Counted from the stretch's first letter, positions 48,274-60,116 are shown. The stretch: 64,000 nt of DNA from Aquarana catesbeiana (GCF_042186555.1 NC_133329.1:73306057-73370056); one strand, 5' to 3'. The notes: a model not told the origin generated them from the letters alone. Numbers and translations: made by a program.

Positions 48274-49138
48274 CAGTGGTTCTCAACCTGGGGGTCGAAT
48301 AACGATTTTCCAGAGGTCACCGAATCCTGGGCTGTTCCTGAAGCCCGCACCGCTCTCCTAGCCCTTTCGCGGCCACCCAACTGGGCTGTTCCTGGAGCCA
48401 GTGGCCGCCCACTCAGTCTCTTCGCAGCCACCCATTCAGTTCATGGCACGGCTGGGGGGCAGAGACTAGAGGTCAGTTTGCTGGTGTGGAATGTGAAGTG
48501 GGAGAGGCTGGAGGAGACCCTATCCCCTGATTTCGGCATAGGTGTCACTGCTGTGAGACACCACACAGCTGGAGATACAGTGAGTAACACTACCTGTGAT
48601 TAGAGTTGCCATTAAAAGTCCCCACTACAGTTCTCAGATCAGCAGATGACCTTGATCAAGAGCACCAAAGTTGGCTAAACAGAACTCCCCCAGCTTTGCC
48701 CCTCATCCCAACTCCCCGCCAGCACTGCTGCTCATCCCATTTTCCCCACCCCCCACCAAGGAGTAAAAATAGAGAATACATGGAGGGGAGAGGAAAAGAG
48801 GGGAAGGAAAAAAGATAAAGGGAGAGAAAAAATAAAAGAAAGAACAAGAAAAATGGCTAGAGAGAGGGATGGGGAAAAAAACAAGAAATTAGGATAGAGA
48901 GAGATAAAAGAAAGGAGAACAAAGAGAATGATGCATCCTAAAATGTACTATAAGGGGTTTAATAAGAGTGGAAGGGTCTCAGGGAGTGCTAAATGTCTGT
49001 GGGTTAGGGACGCAAATTACTTGTCCTGCCTTGGGTGCTGACTACCCACGCTACGAAAATAATTTTACTGTTAGGGGTCCCCACAACTTGGGAAATTTTA
49101 TCAAGGGGTCACGGCCCTAGACAGGCTGAGAACCACTG
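48274..49138. mobile_element. Non-autonomous hAT element, 865 bp
   Basis: Ends CAGTGGTTCTCAACC and GGCTGAGAACCACTG, 8-bp duplication acctacac on both sides. No transposase. Confidence 0.93.
48775..48930. repeat. Homopurine tract
   Basis: About 150 bp almost entirely A and G on the + strand, inside the hAT element. Confidence 0.9.
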
Positions 49139-49352
49139 ACCTACACAAAGCCTGAATAGACACTTGTACATCAAACTGGAATGAAAAAGAGAATCCTATT
49201 TTTTCACCACCATACAACAGTTCAATAAAAGAACATCCAAGCACCATCCCATCAAACCATCACTTTTTCACAAAGTTTATACCACATCCAGTACAATCCA
49301 ATATCAAAAGTGCAGCTGTAATTGGATTGAATTAATGAATATGGGTTTAGAG

Positions 49353-49498
49353 CAGGGATCTCCAAACTACGGCCCTCCAGCTGTTGCGGAACTACACATC
49401 CCATGAGGCATTGTAAAACTCTGACATTCAGACATGACGAAGCATGATGGGAATTGTAGTTCCTGAACAACTGGAGGGCCATAGTTTGGAGACCCCTG
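49353..49498. mobile_element. hAT-type palindromic MITE, 146 bp
   Basis: CAGGGATCTCCAAACTACGG and inverted end ATAGTTTGGAGACCCCTG, with 8-bp duplication gtttagag. Confidence 0.93.
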
Positions 49499-49506
49499 GT
49501 TTAGAG

Positions 49507-50119
49507 GAAGGGAGAACAAAAAAAACGTAGTGTTACTGAACCAGCATTTGATCTGTGTTTTCCTTTCTGCTTCCTCATCCTCTGAATACATATGACCATT
49601 ATGAATATTATTGGGAAATGTGAATGTGGCCATCAGGAGGGACATATTCAGTGTTCTTCTCAGAAACCTTTGATGAAATAATCAGAATTCCAGGACTTCA
49701 TTATTTTCTGTGAATTTTCACATTCAACCAACTTTACAATTAATGTCAGATAATAACAGCTTTGCTTGCATACTTCCTTTGTTAACAGCGAAAAACCTAA
49801 CTACAAAATGCAGACCTAGACTTTTAGTAGCTTACAAGTATGCATTTAAATGTAATTATCTCAAGAGCTTAATCGCATTATACAATGGGCACAGAAATCA
49901 CAACCTCACAGTTGTGTGATGCGAAGGCAGGTGTCAGATTGCAATGGACAAAACCAACAAAGAACACAAATCAACATCTGCACACGATTCACCTTCATTG
50001 AAAGAAATCATCATTACTCTCAAAACAGTAATTTAGACAACTGAAAACGATCTCCAGGTAACAGAATCCTCAAGATGGTTACTGTACTTAGGTTGAAAAA
50101 AGACAAAAAGTCTATCTAG
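49507..50119. other. No feature recognised
   Basis: Unique-looking sequence; open frames are short and without domain features. A downstream exon of the Ig gene could be here, but I cannot support one. Confidence 0.4.
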
Positions 50120-51352
50120 TTCAACAGATATTAGCCGGAAATTCGGTGGACACAAACATTGAAAATCATTGTTGGCTACACAAGTACATCCAGAAAAACT
50201 ATTATTAATGTGTTTCAGCTGCTGTGGCCTTACTCATAGCATACTATGAGTGAGTGTCGGTTCACACTGCCGCGACTTGGGATCTGACTTGTCAGCCCTC
50301 AAGTCGCCCCAAGTCATTTGACATTGGGAATTATATTATAGTCAATGAGAGCCGTCTTAGACCCCTTTCACACTGGGGCGCTTTGCAGGCGCTACATCGC
50401 TAAAAATAGCACCTGCAAAGCGCCCTGAAAGTGCCGCTGCTTTGTCTCCAATGTGAAAGCCCCGAGGGCTTTCACACTGGAGCAGTGCGCTAGCAGGATG
50501 GGAAAAAAAGTCCTGCTAGCAGCATCTTTGGAGCAGTGAAGGAGCTGTGCGTATACCGCTCCTTCACCGCTCCTGCCCATTGAAATCAATGGGGCACCGT
50601 GGCTATAACCCTTGCTCAGCAGCTAGCGGGGTTAAAACCGCCCCGCTAGCGGCCAAATACCGGCGTTAAAACTACGGTAAAGCGCCGCTAAAAATACACT
50701 TTACCGCCAACGCACCTCCCGCCACAGTGTGAAAGGGGCCTTAATGTACACTGAAGTTGCTCTGACTTCAGAAAAGGTTCCTGTACTACTTCAAGGCGAC
50801 TTCTAAGCGACCTGTACCCATAGAATTCAATGGAAGTCGCCTCCAAGTCGGATCCTCTTCTATAGTGAAGCGACTTCACAGGAAAAAGAAAAGAATTTAC
50901 CCAGGAAGAGTGACCGCGATATTGTGTCAATAGTGCGCAACAAATTATATAGGCATGGGGTGTGGTCACCCGGTGACCCCATACCTTATGACGTCACAGT
51001 CTCGGGGCATGATGGGACTGTGAGATGTACAGTACCCAGTCACCGAGAACCAGAATACATTCTCGCGGGCAGGTACTGTATGTCACAAGAGCTGATTAGC
51101 TCTGATTGGCCACAGGCAAAGTCACCTGTCCTGGGGGCGACTTGAAGTCGCTCAAAGTCGAGCTGAAGTTGCATTGAAGTCACCTCCAAGTCACCTTGCT
51201 AAGTCACGCTGTAAGTCGTGTTGCCCCAGTGTGAACCGACCCTAAGGCCACAGTGGCTGAAAAAAGTTAGCATTGTTTTACTGGATGTACTTGTGTAGCC
51301 AATAAAGGTTTTTAATGTTTTAGTCCACCGAGTTGCTGGCTTATATCTATCA
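50120..51352. mobile_element. Composite inverted repeat with nested MITEs
   Basis: Outer arms about 50120-50250 and 51243-51352 (shared GGCTACACAAGTACATCCAG) enclose a second palindromic element (GGTCGGTTCACACTG-type ends, 50253-51245). That in turn encloses 50357-50743. Confidence 0.75.
50357..50743. mobile_element. TTA-flanked MITE, innermost
   Basis: Ends GACCCCTTTCACACTG and CAGTGTGAAAGGGGCC with TTA on both sides, a target size typical of PIF/Harbinger elements. Same family as the truncated copy at 41170. Confidence 0.8.
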
Positions 51353-51548
51353 ATGTTAAAAGTATTGAGGGACTTCACATCCCAGCCATGAGCACCAGTC
51401 TTCAGCCTTGGTTAGCATCACCAACAGTATAGCTTGGGTATTTTAATCAGTGATTCCATCTAGTTCAACCAATAGAAAAAAAATACATAGAATTATTTTT
51501 TTTTAAAACCTCCATATACGGAACCCTATACCCACAGTTGATCTAGAG

Positions 51549-51696
51549 CAGGGGTCTCCAAACTACAGCCCTCCAGTTGTTCAGGAACTACAATTCCCAT
51601 CATGCCTAGTCATGTCTGTGAATGTCAGAGTTTTACAATGCCTCATGGGACGCGTAGTTCCACCACAGCTGGAGGGCCGTAGTTTGAAGATCCCTG
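51549..51696. mobile_element. hAT-type palindromic MITE, second copy
   Basis: CAGGGGTCTCCAAACTACAG ... GTAGTTTGAAGATCCCTG with 8-bp duplication atctagag. Same family as 49353-49498. Confidence 0.93.
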
Positions 51697-51724
51697 ATCT
51701 AGAGGAAGGCAAAAAAAACCTCTA

Positions 51725-51863
51725 TTAACCACTTACGGACCACCCACCATCATTATACGTCGGTACTTTGAAGAGGGCTATCGTTGTTATGGCAGCAGCT
51801 AGCTGCCATAACCCTGGTATCCTCTTCTTCAGCGGGAAGAAATGGCAGAGGATCCCCAAATCC
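51725..51863. mobile_element. Truncated TTAA element
   Basis: Left end TTAACCACTTACGGACC and the block TATGGCAGCAGCTAGCTG, as in the 41613 element. Broken at the start of the Tc1-type fragment. Confidence 0.7.
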
Positions 51864-52160
51864 AGGTGTGAAAAACTTGTTGCATCTTTCCCAAAAAGAC
51901 TCATGGGTGTATTAGATCAAAAGGGTGCTTCTACTAAATACTGAGCAAAGGGTCTGAATACTTAGGACCATGTGATATTTCAGTTTTTCTTTTTTAATAA
52001 ATCTGCAAAAATGTCAACAATTCAGTTTTTTTGTCAATATGGGGTGCTGTGTGTACATTAATGAGGAAAAAAATGAACTTAAATGATTTTAGCAAATGGC
52101 TGCAATATAACAAAGAGTGAAAAATTTAAGATAGTCTGAATACTTTCCGTCCCCACTGTA
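51864..52160. mobile_element. Tc1/mariner-type 3' terminal fragment
   Basis: Contains the non-coding tail and terminus GAATACTTTCCGTCCCCACTG followed by TA. Only one end is present; no transposase. Confidence 0.75.
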
Positions 52161-52399
52161 TGTTATTTTTTATATATTTTTTTGCACAGTCACTTATATA
52201 TATTTATTTGCCACTATTCCTAGTAGGCATCTGAAATTTTTATTTGTATGTTACACTTTGCATAACTAATCCTTTGCTGTGCTGGCTGCTTTTATTCTGA
52301 TTAAGGGGACAGCGCGGTATATATATACTTTTCCTTGAACCTGATTATCAGGCTATTTTTGTTTTATTTTACTAAGGCATGCAAGGATTTATTTACTAA

Positions 52400-53267
52400 C
52401 CTATTTTTCACTCCATAAGACCCCCCCCCCCAAAAAATGGGGTTAAATGCTTGTGCGTCTTACGGAGCAAATACTGACCAGCCCCCCCCCCCCTGTCGTC
52501 GACATGTCACAATATAGGACGGCCGTCTCCCGCGAGTGCTGGGCAATCTCCTATCACTCACAGGAGACAGAGAAGCCCCAGCGGCCGAATGGAGTACTGC
52601 CGCTCGGGCTGCTCTGTCTTCTGAGTGACAGGCAGACAGGCGAATGTGATGACATCCTCGCCAGTCGCCACGTACAGGTCAGGCTGCATGTGATGTATAC
52701 AGGTCAGGCTGAAAATTAAGCGGAGTTCCACCCATTTAAAAGTCAGCAGCTACAAAAAGTGTAGCTGCTGACATTTAATAATCAGACACTCACCTGTCCC
52801 ACGGTCCACGATGTGGACGCCCGAAGCCCCACCCCCCCTCCTCTCCGCTGGCATTTTAACTGTGGGCATCCGGGTGTGGCTTCATGCAAGCCATGCTGTG
52901 AATGGCCGGACCTATGACGTGTCCCAGAAGATTACAGGGATGGAGGGGGAAGAGGTGATCTTCCTTCCGGCACCAGAGGAGGAAGTGGGAGCTGGGTGCC
53001 TGTAAAACCAGGGTACCCACTCCCCCCCTCCCCCAAAAAATGACATGACAAATGTGGCATGTCAGGGGGTCTCCAGCACTTACAGCGGAAGTTCCATCTT
53101 TGGGTGGAACTCCGCTTTAATGGACTCAGGTCAGGCTGCATTTCAGGGGCACTGGTAAATATTTTAGTACACCATTTGGTTCAGAATGTTTTTTTTTTGT
53201 TTTCCTCCTCTAAAACCTAGGTGCTTCCTATGGTCAGGTGTGTCTTATGGAGCGAAAAATACGGTAT
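52400..53267. mobile_element. MITE with CGTATTTTTCGCTCCATAAG-type ends
   Basis: Left end CTATTTTTCACTCCATAAG, right end CTTATGGAGCGAAAAATACG, inverted. Carries a nested TTAA element. Confidence 0.8.
52716..53120. mobile_element. TTAA-flanked MITE, same family as the LTR MITE
   Basis: TTAA both ends, inverted repeats GCGGAGTTCCACCC / GGGTGGAACTCCGC, core GTAGCTGCTGAC near the left end. Confidence 0.9.
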
Positions 53268-53325
53268 TTTAGGCTTCACTGTGTTAGCTTAGAAAAAAAA
53301 AAAAAAAAATTCTGATGGGTTTTCT

Positions 53326-53501
53326 TTAAAGTGGTTGTAAACCCTTTACAACAACTTTATGCTACAGGTAAGCCTATAATAAATATGTGCCTTTGCTTCA
53401 GTCTGTGTACCGTTACCGGCGGCTCCCGCGCGCATGCTAGCTCATTATGTCTTTGTCTTGCAGTTTTGTTTTTTTTTTACCAGGCTTTACAACCACTTTA
53501 A
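53326..53501. mobile_element. Small TTAA-flanked MITE, 176 bp
   Basis: Inverted ends AGTGGTTGTAAACCC / GGCTTTACAACCACT with TTAA on both sides. Confidence 0.88.
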
Positions 53502-53559
53502 GCAAGACATTTATATACTGTAGAATGTCCACAAGTGGTTAAACCCTACAACCTATAAG

Positions 53560-53986
53560 AACTTTTAAATGAAAAGGACAATCAGCGCAAACTAAACCTA
53601 ATAGAAATATGCAAGCTGGACACTAAAGGATACACCAACTTCAGTCAAAATATTTATAAATAATTAAGTGCAGCGCAAAAAAAAGGAAACAATAAATGAA
53701 TAGTGTATAAAGTATCTAAATTAAAGTCCATACAGATACAAATACAAATACAAATTCTTCTGGTTACATCCAGGACAATCGCTTGTCAGCAGCTGTGATA
53801 AGTAAAATCATGAGGATGCCCTTACCAGATCAGGTGGACCCTTTAATTACAGGGGGTCTTTGAGGACCACTGGCACACTCCTCCATTGGATGTCATCTGC
53901 GGGAGGCAATCATCTGATGTCCCGGGATCCGGAGCGGGCTGAGAGATCCGTGCAGATCAGGTGGACCACTTAATTATAGGGGATCT
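53560..53986 (-). mobile_element. Left fragment of a Penelope-like element, interrupted by piggyBac
   Basis: Contains CGGGATCCGGAGCGGGCTGA and GAGAGATCCGTG, which recur right of the piggyBac element near 62500. AGATCAGGTGGACC repeats within the fragment. Assignment to the same PLE as 62448-64000 is inference from these shared repeats. Confidence 0.6.
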
Positions 53987-53999
53987 TTAACCACTTGCC

Positions 54000-55552
54000 G
54001 ACCGCCTCACGCCTATATACGTGAGCAGAATGGCACGGGCAGGCAAAATCACGTACCTGATACGTGATGCCTTCCTGCGGGCGGGGGGTCCGATCGGACC
54101 CCCCCCCCCCCAGTGCCATAGGCGGTCGGCTCTTGTTCGCGGGCGATGAAAGGTCAGGGGGAGGCCATCCATTGATGGCCACCCCCTCCCGATCGCTCCC
54201 AGCGAATCAAATGCTTCCTCTCCCTCTGTAATGTAAACAGAGGGAGAGGAAGTGATGTCATCCCTCTTCGAGTCGGTCTTTTCGTCCCAGCGCCGAGGAG
54301 AGAAGACATCCAAGTAAGTGCACCAACACTACACTTCCAGTAGAACACGCAGGCACACTTTTCACCCCCCTTCACACCCCGATCACCCCCCGATCACCCC
54401 CCTGTACCCCCTGTCACTCTGATACCAATAGCAGTTTTTTTTTTTTTTTGCATTGGTGTCAGTTTGTGACAGTTATAAGTGTTAGGGCAGTTAGGTTAGC
54501 CCCCTTTAGGTCTAGGGTACCTCCCTTTAGGTCCAGGGTACCCCCCTAACCCCCCCTAATAAAGGTTAACCCCGTGATCAGTGTCGCTAAGCGATCGTTT
54601 TTCTGATCGCTGCATTAGTGACACAGGTGACGCTAGTTAGGGGAGGTAAGTATATAGGTTCGCTGTGAGTGTTTTATAGCGACAGGGACCCCCATATACT
54701 ACCTGCTAAAGGTTTTAACCACTTGATTGCCCCCTAGTTAACCCTTTCACCAGCGATCACCGTATAAGTATTACGGGTGACGCTGGTTAGCTAGTTTGTT
54801 TTTTGTAGTTTATTACAGTTTATTATAGTTTATTATTTTATTTTATTTATTTATTTATTTCAGGTACTTATATAGCGCCGTCAATTTATGCAGCGCTTTA
54901 CATATATATATTATACATTCACATCAGTCCCTATGCCCTCAAGGAGCTTACAATCTAAGGTCCCTAACTCACATTCATACCTATACTAGGGCCAATTTAG
55001 ACAGGATCCAATTAACCTACCATTATAGTTTATTATAGTTTTAGGGCACCCGCCGTTTATTACCTTATAAAGGTTTAACTCCCTAATTGCCCGGCGGTGA
55101 TAGAAGTTATGTTTTTAGGATCAGATAAGGTCTGCGTCGCCCCAGGCAGCGCGAGGTTAGCGCCAGTACTGCTAAAACTCACGCACGCAGCATACACCTC
55201 CCTTAGTGCTATAGTATCTGAACGGATCGATATCTGATCCGATCAGATCTATACTCCCCAGCAATTTAGGGTCCCCCAAAAAAACGCAGTGTTAGCGGGA
55301 TCAGCCCAGATACCTGCTAGCACCTGCATTTTGCTCCTCGGCCCAGCCCAGCCCACCCCACCCAAGTGCAGTATCGATCGATAACTGACACTTACAAAAC
55401 ACTAAGCACACATAACTGCAGCGTTCGCAGAGTCAGGCCTGATCCCTGCGATCGCTAACAGTTTTTTGGTAGCGTTTTGATACAGTCGCTGACAGTCAGG
55501 AGCTTTTTTGCCTGAGAGTCTCACTAGTGTACCCCTAAATTTAGAGCCCAAA
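54000..55552. other. 5' region of the piggyBac element
   Basis: Non-coding. Has C-rich short repeats (GATCACCCCC) near 54370-54410, TAGTTTATTATAGTTT repeats near 54810-54835 and 55025, and a SINE-like insert at 54858-55019. It presumably holds the transposase promoter, which I cannot place. Confidence 0.5.
54858..55019. mobile_element. SINE-like tail fragment
   Basis: TATATAGCGCCGTCAATTTA, CGCAGCGCTTTACA-like block and AGCTTACAATCTAAGG. It lies between copies of TTTATTATAGTTT. Related to 39918-40015. Confidence 0.6.
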
Positions 55553-57517
55553 ATGGCAAATCGAAGGTACACTAGTGAAGAGGCCTACACGTTTCTGATC
55601 ATGACAGATAGTGAAGAGGAAGTCACTCATCTGTCAGATTCAGGCTCAGAATACGATCCTGTAGAGGACAGCGGCTCCATGACAGATAGCTCTGACGACG
55701 GAGTTGTGGTCCCTGCTAAGGTCAGGCGTACCAGACCCCGAACTTCTTCTTCTGTCCTTGAAGTGCAAGAACCGCAGGGCTCTCGTATGGAGCAGAGAAG
55801 TACTAGTGCCGCTATTCCTTCTGGTGAACTGGCAAGCACCAGCGGCCTAGTACACCCTGGTCGTACATCCAGCACTGCAGTATCACGTGGTGACGTGGCG
55901 AGTCCCATAAGTGCAGTTCAAGCTAGTGAGGTGGCAAGCACAAGTAGTGTCCCGCTGCCACCAAGAAGACAAACACAGGCCCGTCGTGCCCATAGTGCCC
56001 TTCCTGCTGCATTCGCCAATCCGAATTGGGAACCCACCACTTCTGCAGCACCCATACTTCCCCCTTTCACTGGCCAACCCGGAATTCAGGTGGAAACAGT
56101 TGACTTTATGCCACTGGATTTTTATTCGCTGTTTTTCACCGAAGATCTCTATAGATCTATTGTGGACCAAAGCAATTTGTACGCTGGTCAACACATCGCC
56201 ACTATTCCCCAGTCCACCTTTGCCAGAGATTGGAAACCAATTACGGTTTCCGAATTTAAGATCTTTCTGGGCCTTTCCCTCCTCATGGGGTTGAATAAAA
56301 AGAGTGAGTTGCGGTCATATTGGTCCACTGACCCAATTTACCATTCGCCCTTGTTCTCTGCTTCCATGGCCAGGGCACGATACGAGCAGATTTTGCAGTT
56401 CATGCACTTCAACGACAATGAACTCTGTCGTCCTCGTGGAGACCCTGGATACGATCGGCTCCACAAAATGCGGCCCCTCGTAAACCACTTCAACCAACGT
56501 TTTGCAGACTTGTTTACCCCCCATCAAGTTGTCTGCGTTGATGAGTCCCTGATTAAGTTTTCTGGCCGCTTGTCATTCAAACAGTACCTTCCCAGCAAGC
56601 GTGCCAGATACGGGGTCAAGATGTATAAGCTCTGTGACAGGGCCACAAGCTATACATGTAGTTTTATGGTTTACGAGGGAAGAGATAGTCACGTAGAGCC
56701 GACAAACTGCCCTGACTACATAGGAAGCGCTGGCAAGATAGTATGGGACTTGGTGTCACCCTTATTCGAAAAGGGGTACCACTTGTACGTGGACAATTAT
56801 TACACGAGTGTGCCACTTTTTAGTCACTTGTTTGATCATCAGATTGGAGCATGTGGCACCGTGCGATCTAATCGCCGGGGCTTTCCCCAGCGGCTTGTAG
56901 ATTCCCGTCTTAGGCTGGGGGAGAGAGCCTGCTTGAAGTGTAATAACTTGCTCGCTATGAAGTGGAGGGACAATAAGAATGTTTTCATTCTTACCTCCCT
57001 TCATGCAGACACGACGGTCCAAATTCCTACGGCGACTGGTGTTGTGGAGAAACCCCTCTGTGTCGACGAATATAACCTTATTATGGGAGGGGTGGACCTC
57101 AACGACCAGTTGTTGGCGCCCTACCTAATTGCCCGTAAGGCCAGACGCTGGTACAAAAAAGTGTCTGTTTATTTATTTCAATTGGCTTTGCTGAACGCTC
57201 ATGTGCTATACAGAGCTTCAGGACGGACTGGATCCTTCCTTAAATTCCAGGAAGAGATCGTCAGAGCCCTTCTGTTTCCAGACGGTGCTCTACCTCACCT
57301 TCCCCAACCAAATGCAGTAAGCCGGCTGCATGAGAGGCATTTTCTTTATGCCCTCCCGAGTACCCCTACCCAACGAACCCCCCAAAAAAGATGTCGTGTC
57401 TGCAGCAAGCGTGGATTTAGGCGTGACACCCGGTATTATTGTCCCCTCTGTCCTGGCAGTCCTGGTCTTTGCATTGTTGAATGTTTTGAACGCTACCATA
57501 CACTAGCGGAGTATTAG
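55553..57517 (+). CDS. piggyBac (PGBD4-like) transposase, 654 aa, open
   Basis: DDD transposase that would cut and paste elements at TTAA. ATG 55553 has a strong context (A at -3, G at +4); the frame opens upstream without an ATG. The first ~170 residues are acidic and Ser/Thr-rich (DSEEE, DSSDDG). The DDE_Tnp_1_7-type core follows with catalytic Asp in VCVDESLIKF (D330), YVDNYYTS (D414) and MGGVDLNDQ (D515). The C-terminus is a Cys-rich RING-like domain (CRVCSKRG ... CPLCPG ... CIVECF) usual for binding element ends. Length and motif set match intact family members and I see no stop or shift. It could be a recently active element; lack of introns and surrounding TTAA ends argue against a domesticated gene. 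Confidence 0.9.
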   Translation: MANRRYTSEEAYTFLIMTDSEEEVTHLSDSGSEYDPVEDSGSMTDSSDDGVVVPAKVRRTRPRTSSSVLEVQEPQGSRMEQRSTSAAIPSGELASTSGLVHPGRTSSTAVSRGDVASPISAVQASEVASTSSVPLPPRRQTQARRAHSALPAAFANPNWEPTTSAAPILPPFTGQPGIQVETVDFMPLDFYSLFFTEDLYRSIVDQSNLYAGQHIATIPQSTFARDWKPITVSEFKIFLGLSLLMGLNKKSELRSYWSTDPIYHSPLFSASMARARYEQILQFMHFNDNELCRPRGDPGYDRLHKMRPLVNHFNQRFADLFTPHQVVCVDESLIKFSGRLSFKQYLPSKRARYGVKMYKLCDRATSYTCSFMVYEGRDSHVEPTNCPDYIGSAGKIVWDLVSPLFEKGYHLYVDNYYTSVPLFSHLFDHQIGACGTVRSNRRGFPQRLVDSRLRLGERACLKCNNLLAMKWRDNKNVFILTSLHADTTVQIPTATGVVEKPLCVDEYNLIMGGVDLNDQLLAPYLIARKARRWYKKVSVYLFQLALLNAHVLYRASGRTGSFLKFQEEIVRALLFPDGALPHLPQPNAVSRLHERHFLYALPSTPTQRTPQKRCRVCSKRGFRRDTRYYCPLCPGSPGLCIVECFERYHTLAEY

Positions 57518-57871
57518 CGTAGGGTACAGCACTGCACAGACTAGGACACACTTTCACAGGGTCTCCCAAGATGCTGTCGCATTTTGATAGACCCAAACCT
57601 GATACCAGTTAAAAAAGTTAAAGTTACAAAAAAAGTGTAAAAAAAACAAAAAAACAAAAAAAAGTAAAAAAAAAGAAAAAAACACAAAAAAATATATAAA
57701 ATAAAAAAACCAAAAATAGTTGTTGTTTTATTGTTCTCTCTCTATTCTCTCTCTATTGTTCTGCATTCTATACTGCAATGTTTTATTGTTATGTTTTTAT
57801 CATGTTTGCTTTATAGGTATGCAATTTTTTTATACTTTGTTTTTTTATTGTTAACCACTTTTTTGTTTTCA
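57518..57871. other. A-rich 3' flank of the transposase
   Basis: Runs of A with short interruptions (57600-57715), then T-rich sequence. No clear AATAAA signal assigned. Confidence 0.6.
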
Positions 57872-58810
57872 GGTACGCCATTCAGCTGCAGAGCAGATTT
57901 ATTTATCTTGACAGCAACAGTGTTTGCTCCCACGATACATAAAGCCGTGACTCCAGCGCTGTCGGAGGTGATTTCACCACCACAGTTACATACTTCAGCA
58001 TATATGCCGAAGCGTGGGGGCAGTAGTGGGTGGAGGAGCGATTTGCTCCTGCCTTTTGCGGGAGGATGCCCCCATGCTTCGGCATATATATATTTTAGGT
58101 AGGTACAGGTTGCGTTAAATGTTTTATTTTTTACTATGTTTTTTTTTGTATTTTGCTTTGCAGGTATGGTAAGTATTACTGTTATACTGTAATGTTACTT
58201 TGTTTTTTGTTAACCATCATTTGCTTAGCAGGTACGCCATTCAGTTGCAGCGCGGATTTATTTATCTTGACAGCAACAGCGTTTGCTCCCACGATACATA
58301 AAGCCGTGACTCCAGCGCTGTCGGAGGTGATTTCACCACCACAGTTACATACTTCAGCATATATGCCGAAGCGTGGGGGCAGCAGTGGGTGGAGGAGCGA
58401 TTTGCTCCTGCCTTTTGCGGGAGGATGCCCCCATGCTTCGGCATATATATATTTTAGGTAGGCACAGGTTGCGTTAAATGTTTTATTTTTTACTATGTTT
58501 TTTTTTGTATTTTGCTTTGCAGGTATGGTAAGTTTTCCTGTTATACTGTAATGTTACTTTGTTTTTTTGTTAACCATCATTTGCTTAGCAGGTACGCCAT
58601 TCAGTTGCAGCGCGGATTTATTTATCTTGACAGCAACATCGTTTGCTCCCACGATACATAAAGCCGCGACTCCAGCGCTGTCGGAGGTGATTTCACCACC
58701 ACAGTTACATACTTCAGCATATATGCCGAAGCGTGGGGGCAGCAGTGGGTGGAGGAGCGATTTGCTCCTGCCTTTTGCGGGAGGATGCCCCCATGCTTCG
58801 GCATATATAA
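57872..58810. repeat. 360-bp tandem repeat, 2.6 copies
   Basis: Copies begin GGTACGCCATTCAG at 57872, 58231 and 58591. Each contains a long inverted repeat, ATATGCCGAAGCGTGGGGGC against GCCCCCATGCTTCGGCATAT, around a loop of about 55 bp. Similar open frames on both strands are produced by the repetition. Confidence 0.92.
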
Positions 58811-60116
58811 ACGGTGCATGTATGCCCATCATTAGAAGTGGGTGGATGAAGGGAGGTATTCTAATGGTGGGCATACCCACCGATCAATATTTTTTTTTCG
58901 TTCAGCCCACAGGCTGCATGAAAAAAAAGTTTACAATGTATGCCCAACAAGGACCAGCAACGTACTGGTATGTTGCTGGACTTTGAGTGGTTATACCAGA
59001 ATGATGCCTGCAGGTTTAGGTATCATCTTGGTATCATTCTTTTCAGCCAGCGGTCGGCTTTCATGTAAAAGCAATCCTAGCGGCTAATTAGCCTCTAGAC
59101 TGCTTTTACAAGCAGTGGGAGGAAATGCCCCCCCCCACCCCCACCGTCTTCTATGTTTTTCTCTGGCTCTCCTGTCCCAACAGGAAACCTGAGAATGCAG
59201 CCGATGATTCAGCCAGCTGACCATAGAGCTAATCAGAGACCAGAATGGCTCCAAACATCTCTATGGCCTAAGAAACCGGAAGCTATGAGCATTTCATGAC
59301 TTAGATTTCGCCGGATGTAAACAGCGCCATTGAGAAATTGGGAAAGCATTTTATCACACCGATCTTGGTGTGGTCAGATGCTTTGAGGGCAGAGGAGAGA
59401 TCTAGGGTCTAATAGACCCCAATTTTTTCAAAAAAGAGTACCTGTCACTACCTATTGCTATGATTGGGGATATTTACATTCCCTGAGATAACAATAAAAA
59501 TTATTAAAAAAAAATAAAAATGAAAGGAACAGTTTAAAAATAAGATAAAAAAGCAAAAAAATAATGAAGAAAAAAAAAAACAAAAAAAAAAACCACCCGT
59601 CCCCCCTGCTCTCGCACAAAGGCGAATGCAAGCGTCGGTCTGGCGTCAAATGTAAACAGCAATTGCACCATGCATGTGAGGTATCACCGCGAAGGTCAGA
59701 TCGAGGGCAGTAATTTTAGCAGTAGACCTCCTCTGTAAATCTAAAGTGGTAACCTGTAAAGGCTTTTAAAGGCTTTTAAAAATGTATTTAGTTTGTCGCC
59801 ACTGCACGTTTGTGCGCAATTTTAAAGCATGTCATGTTTGGTATCCATGTACTCGGCCTAAGATCATCTTTTTTATTTCAGCAAACATTTGGGGAATATA
59901 GTGTGTTTTAGTGCATTAAAATTTAAAAAAGTGCGTTTGAAAAATCGCTGCGCAACTACTGTGTGAAAAAAAAAAATGAAACACCCACCATTTTAATTTG
60001 TAGGGCATTTGCTTTAAAAAAAATATATAATGTTTGGGGGTTCAAAGTAATTTTCTTGCAAAAAAAAATATTTTTTTCATGTAAACAAAAAGTGTCAGAA
60101 AGGGCTTTGTCTTCAA
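58811..60116. other. Non-coding interior of the piggyBac element
   Basis: Includes GTTGCTGGACTTTGAGTGG (58972) and CAGCCAGCGGTCGGCTTTC (59046), a C-rich tract near 59132, A-rich runs near 59500-59590, and a block (CATGTGAGGTATC, TAATGTTTGGGGGTTC) also present in the 41613 element. No gene. Confidence 0.6.

Noticed and set aside
55627..57022. Open frames of 70-127 codons overlapping the piggyBac transposase in other frames
   Set aside because: Shadows of the long coding frame.
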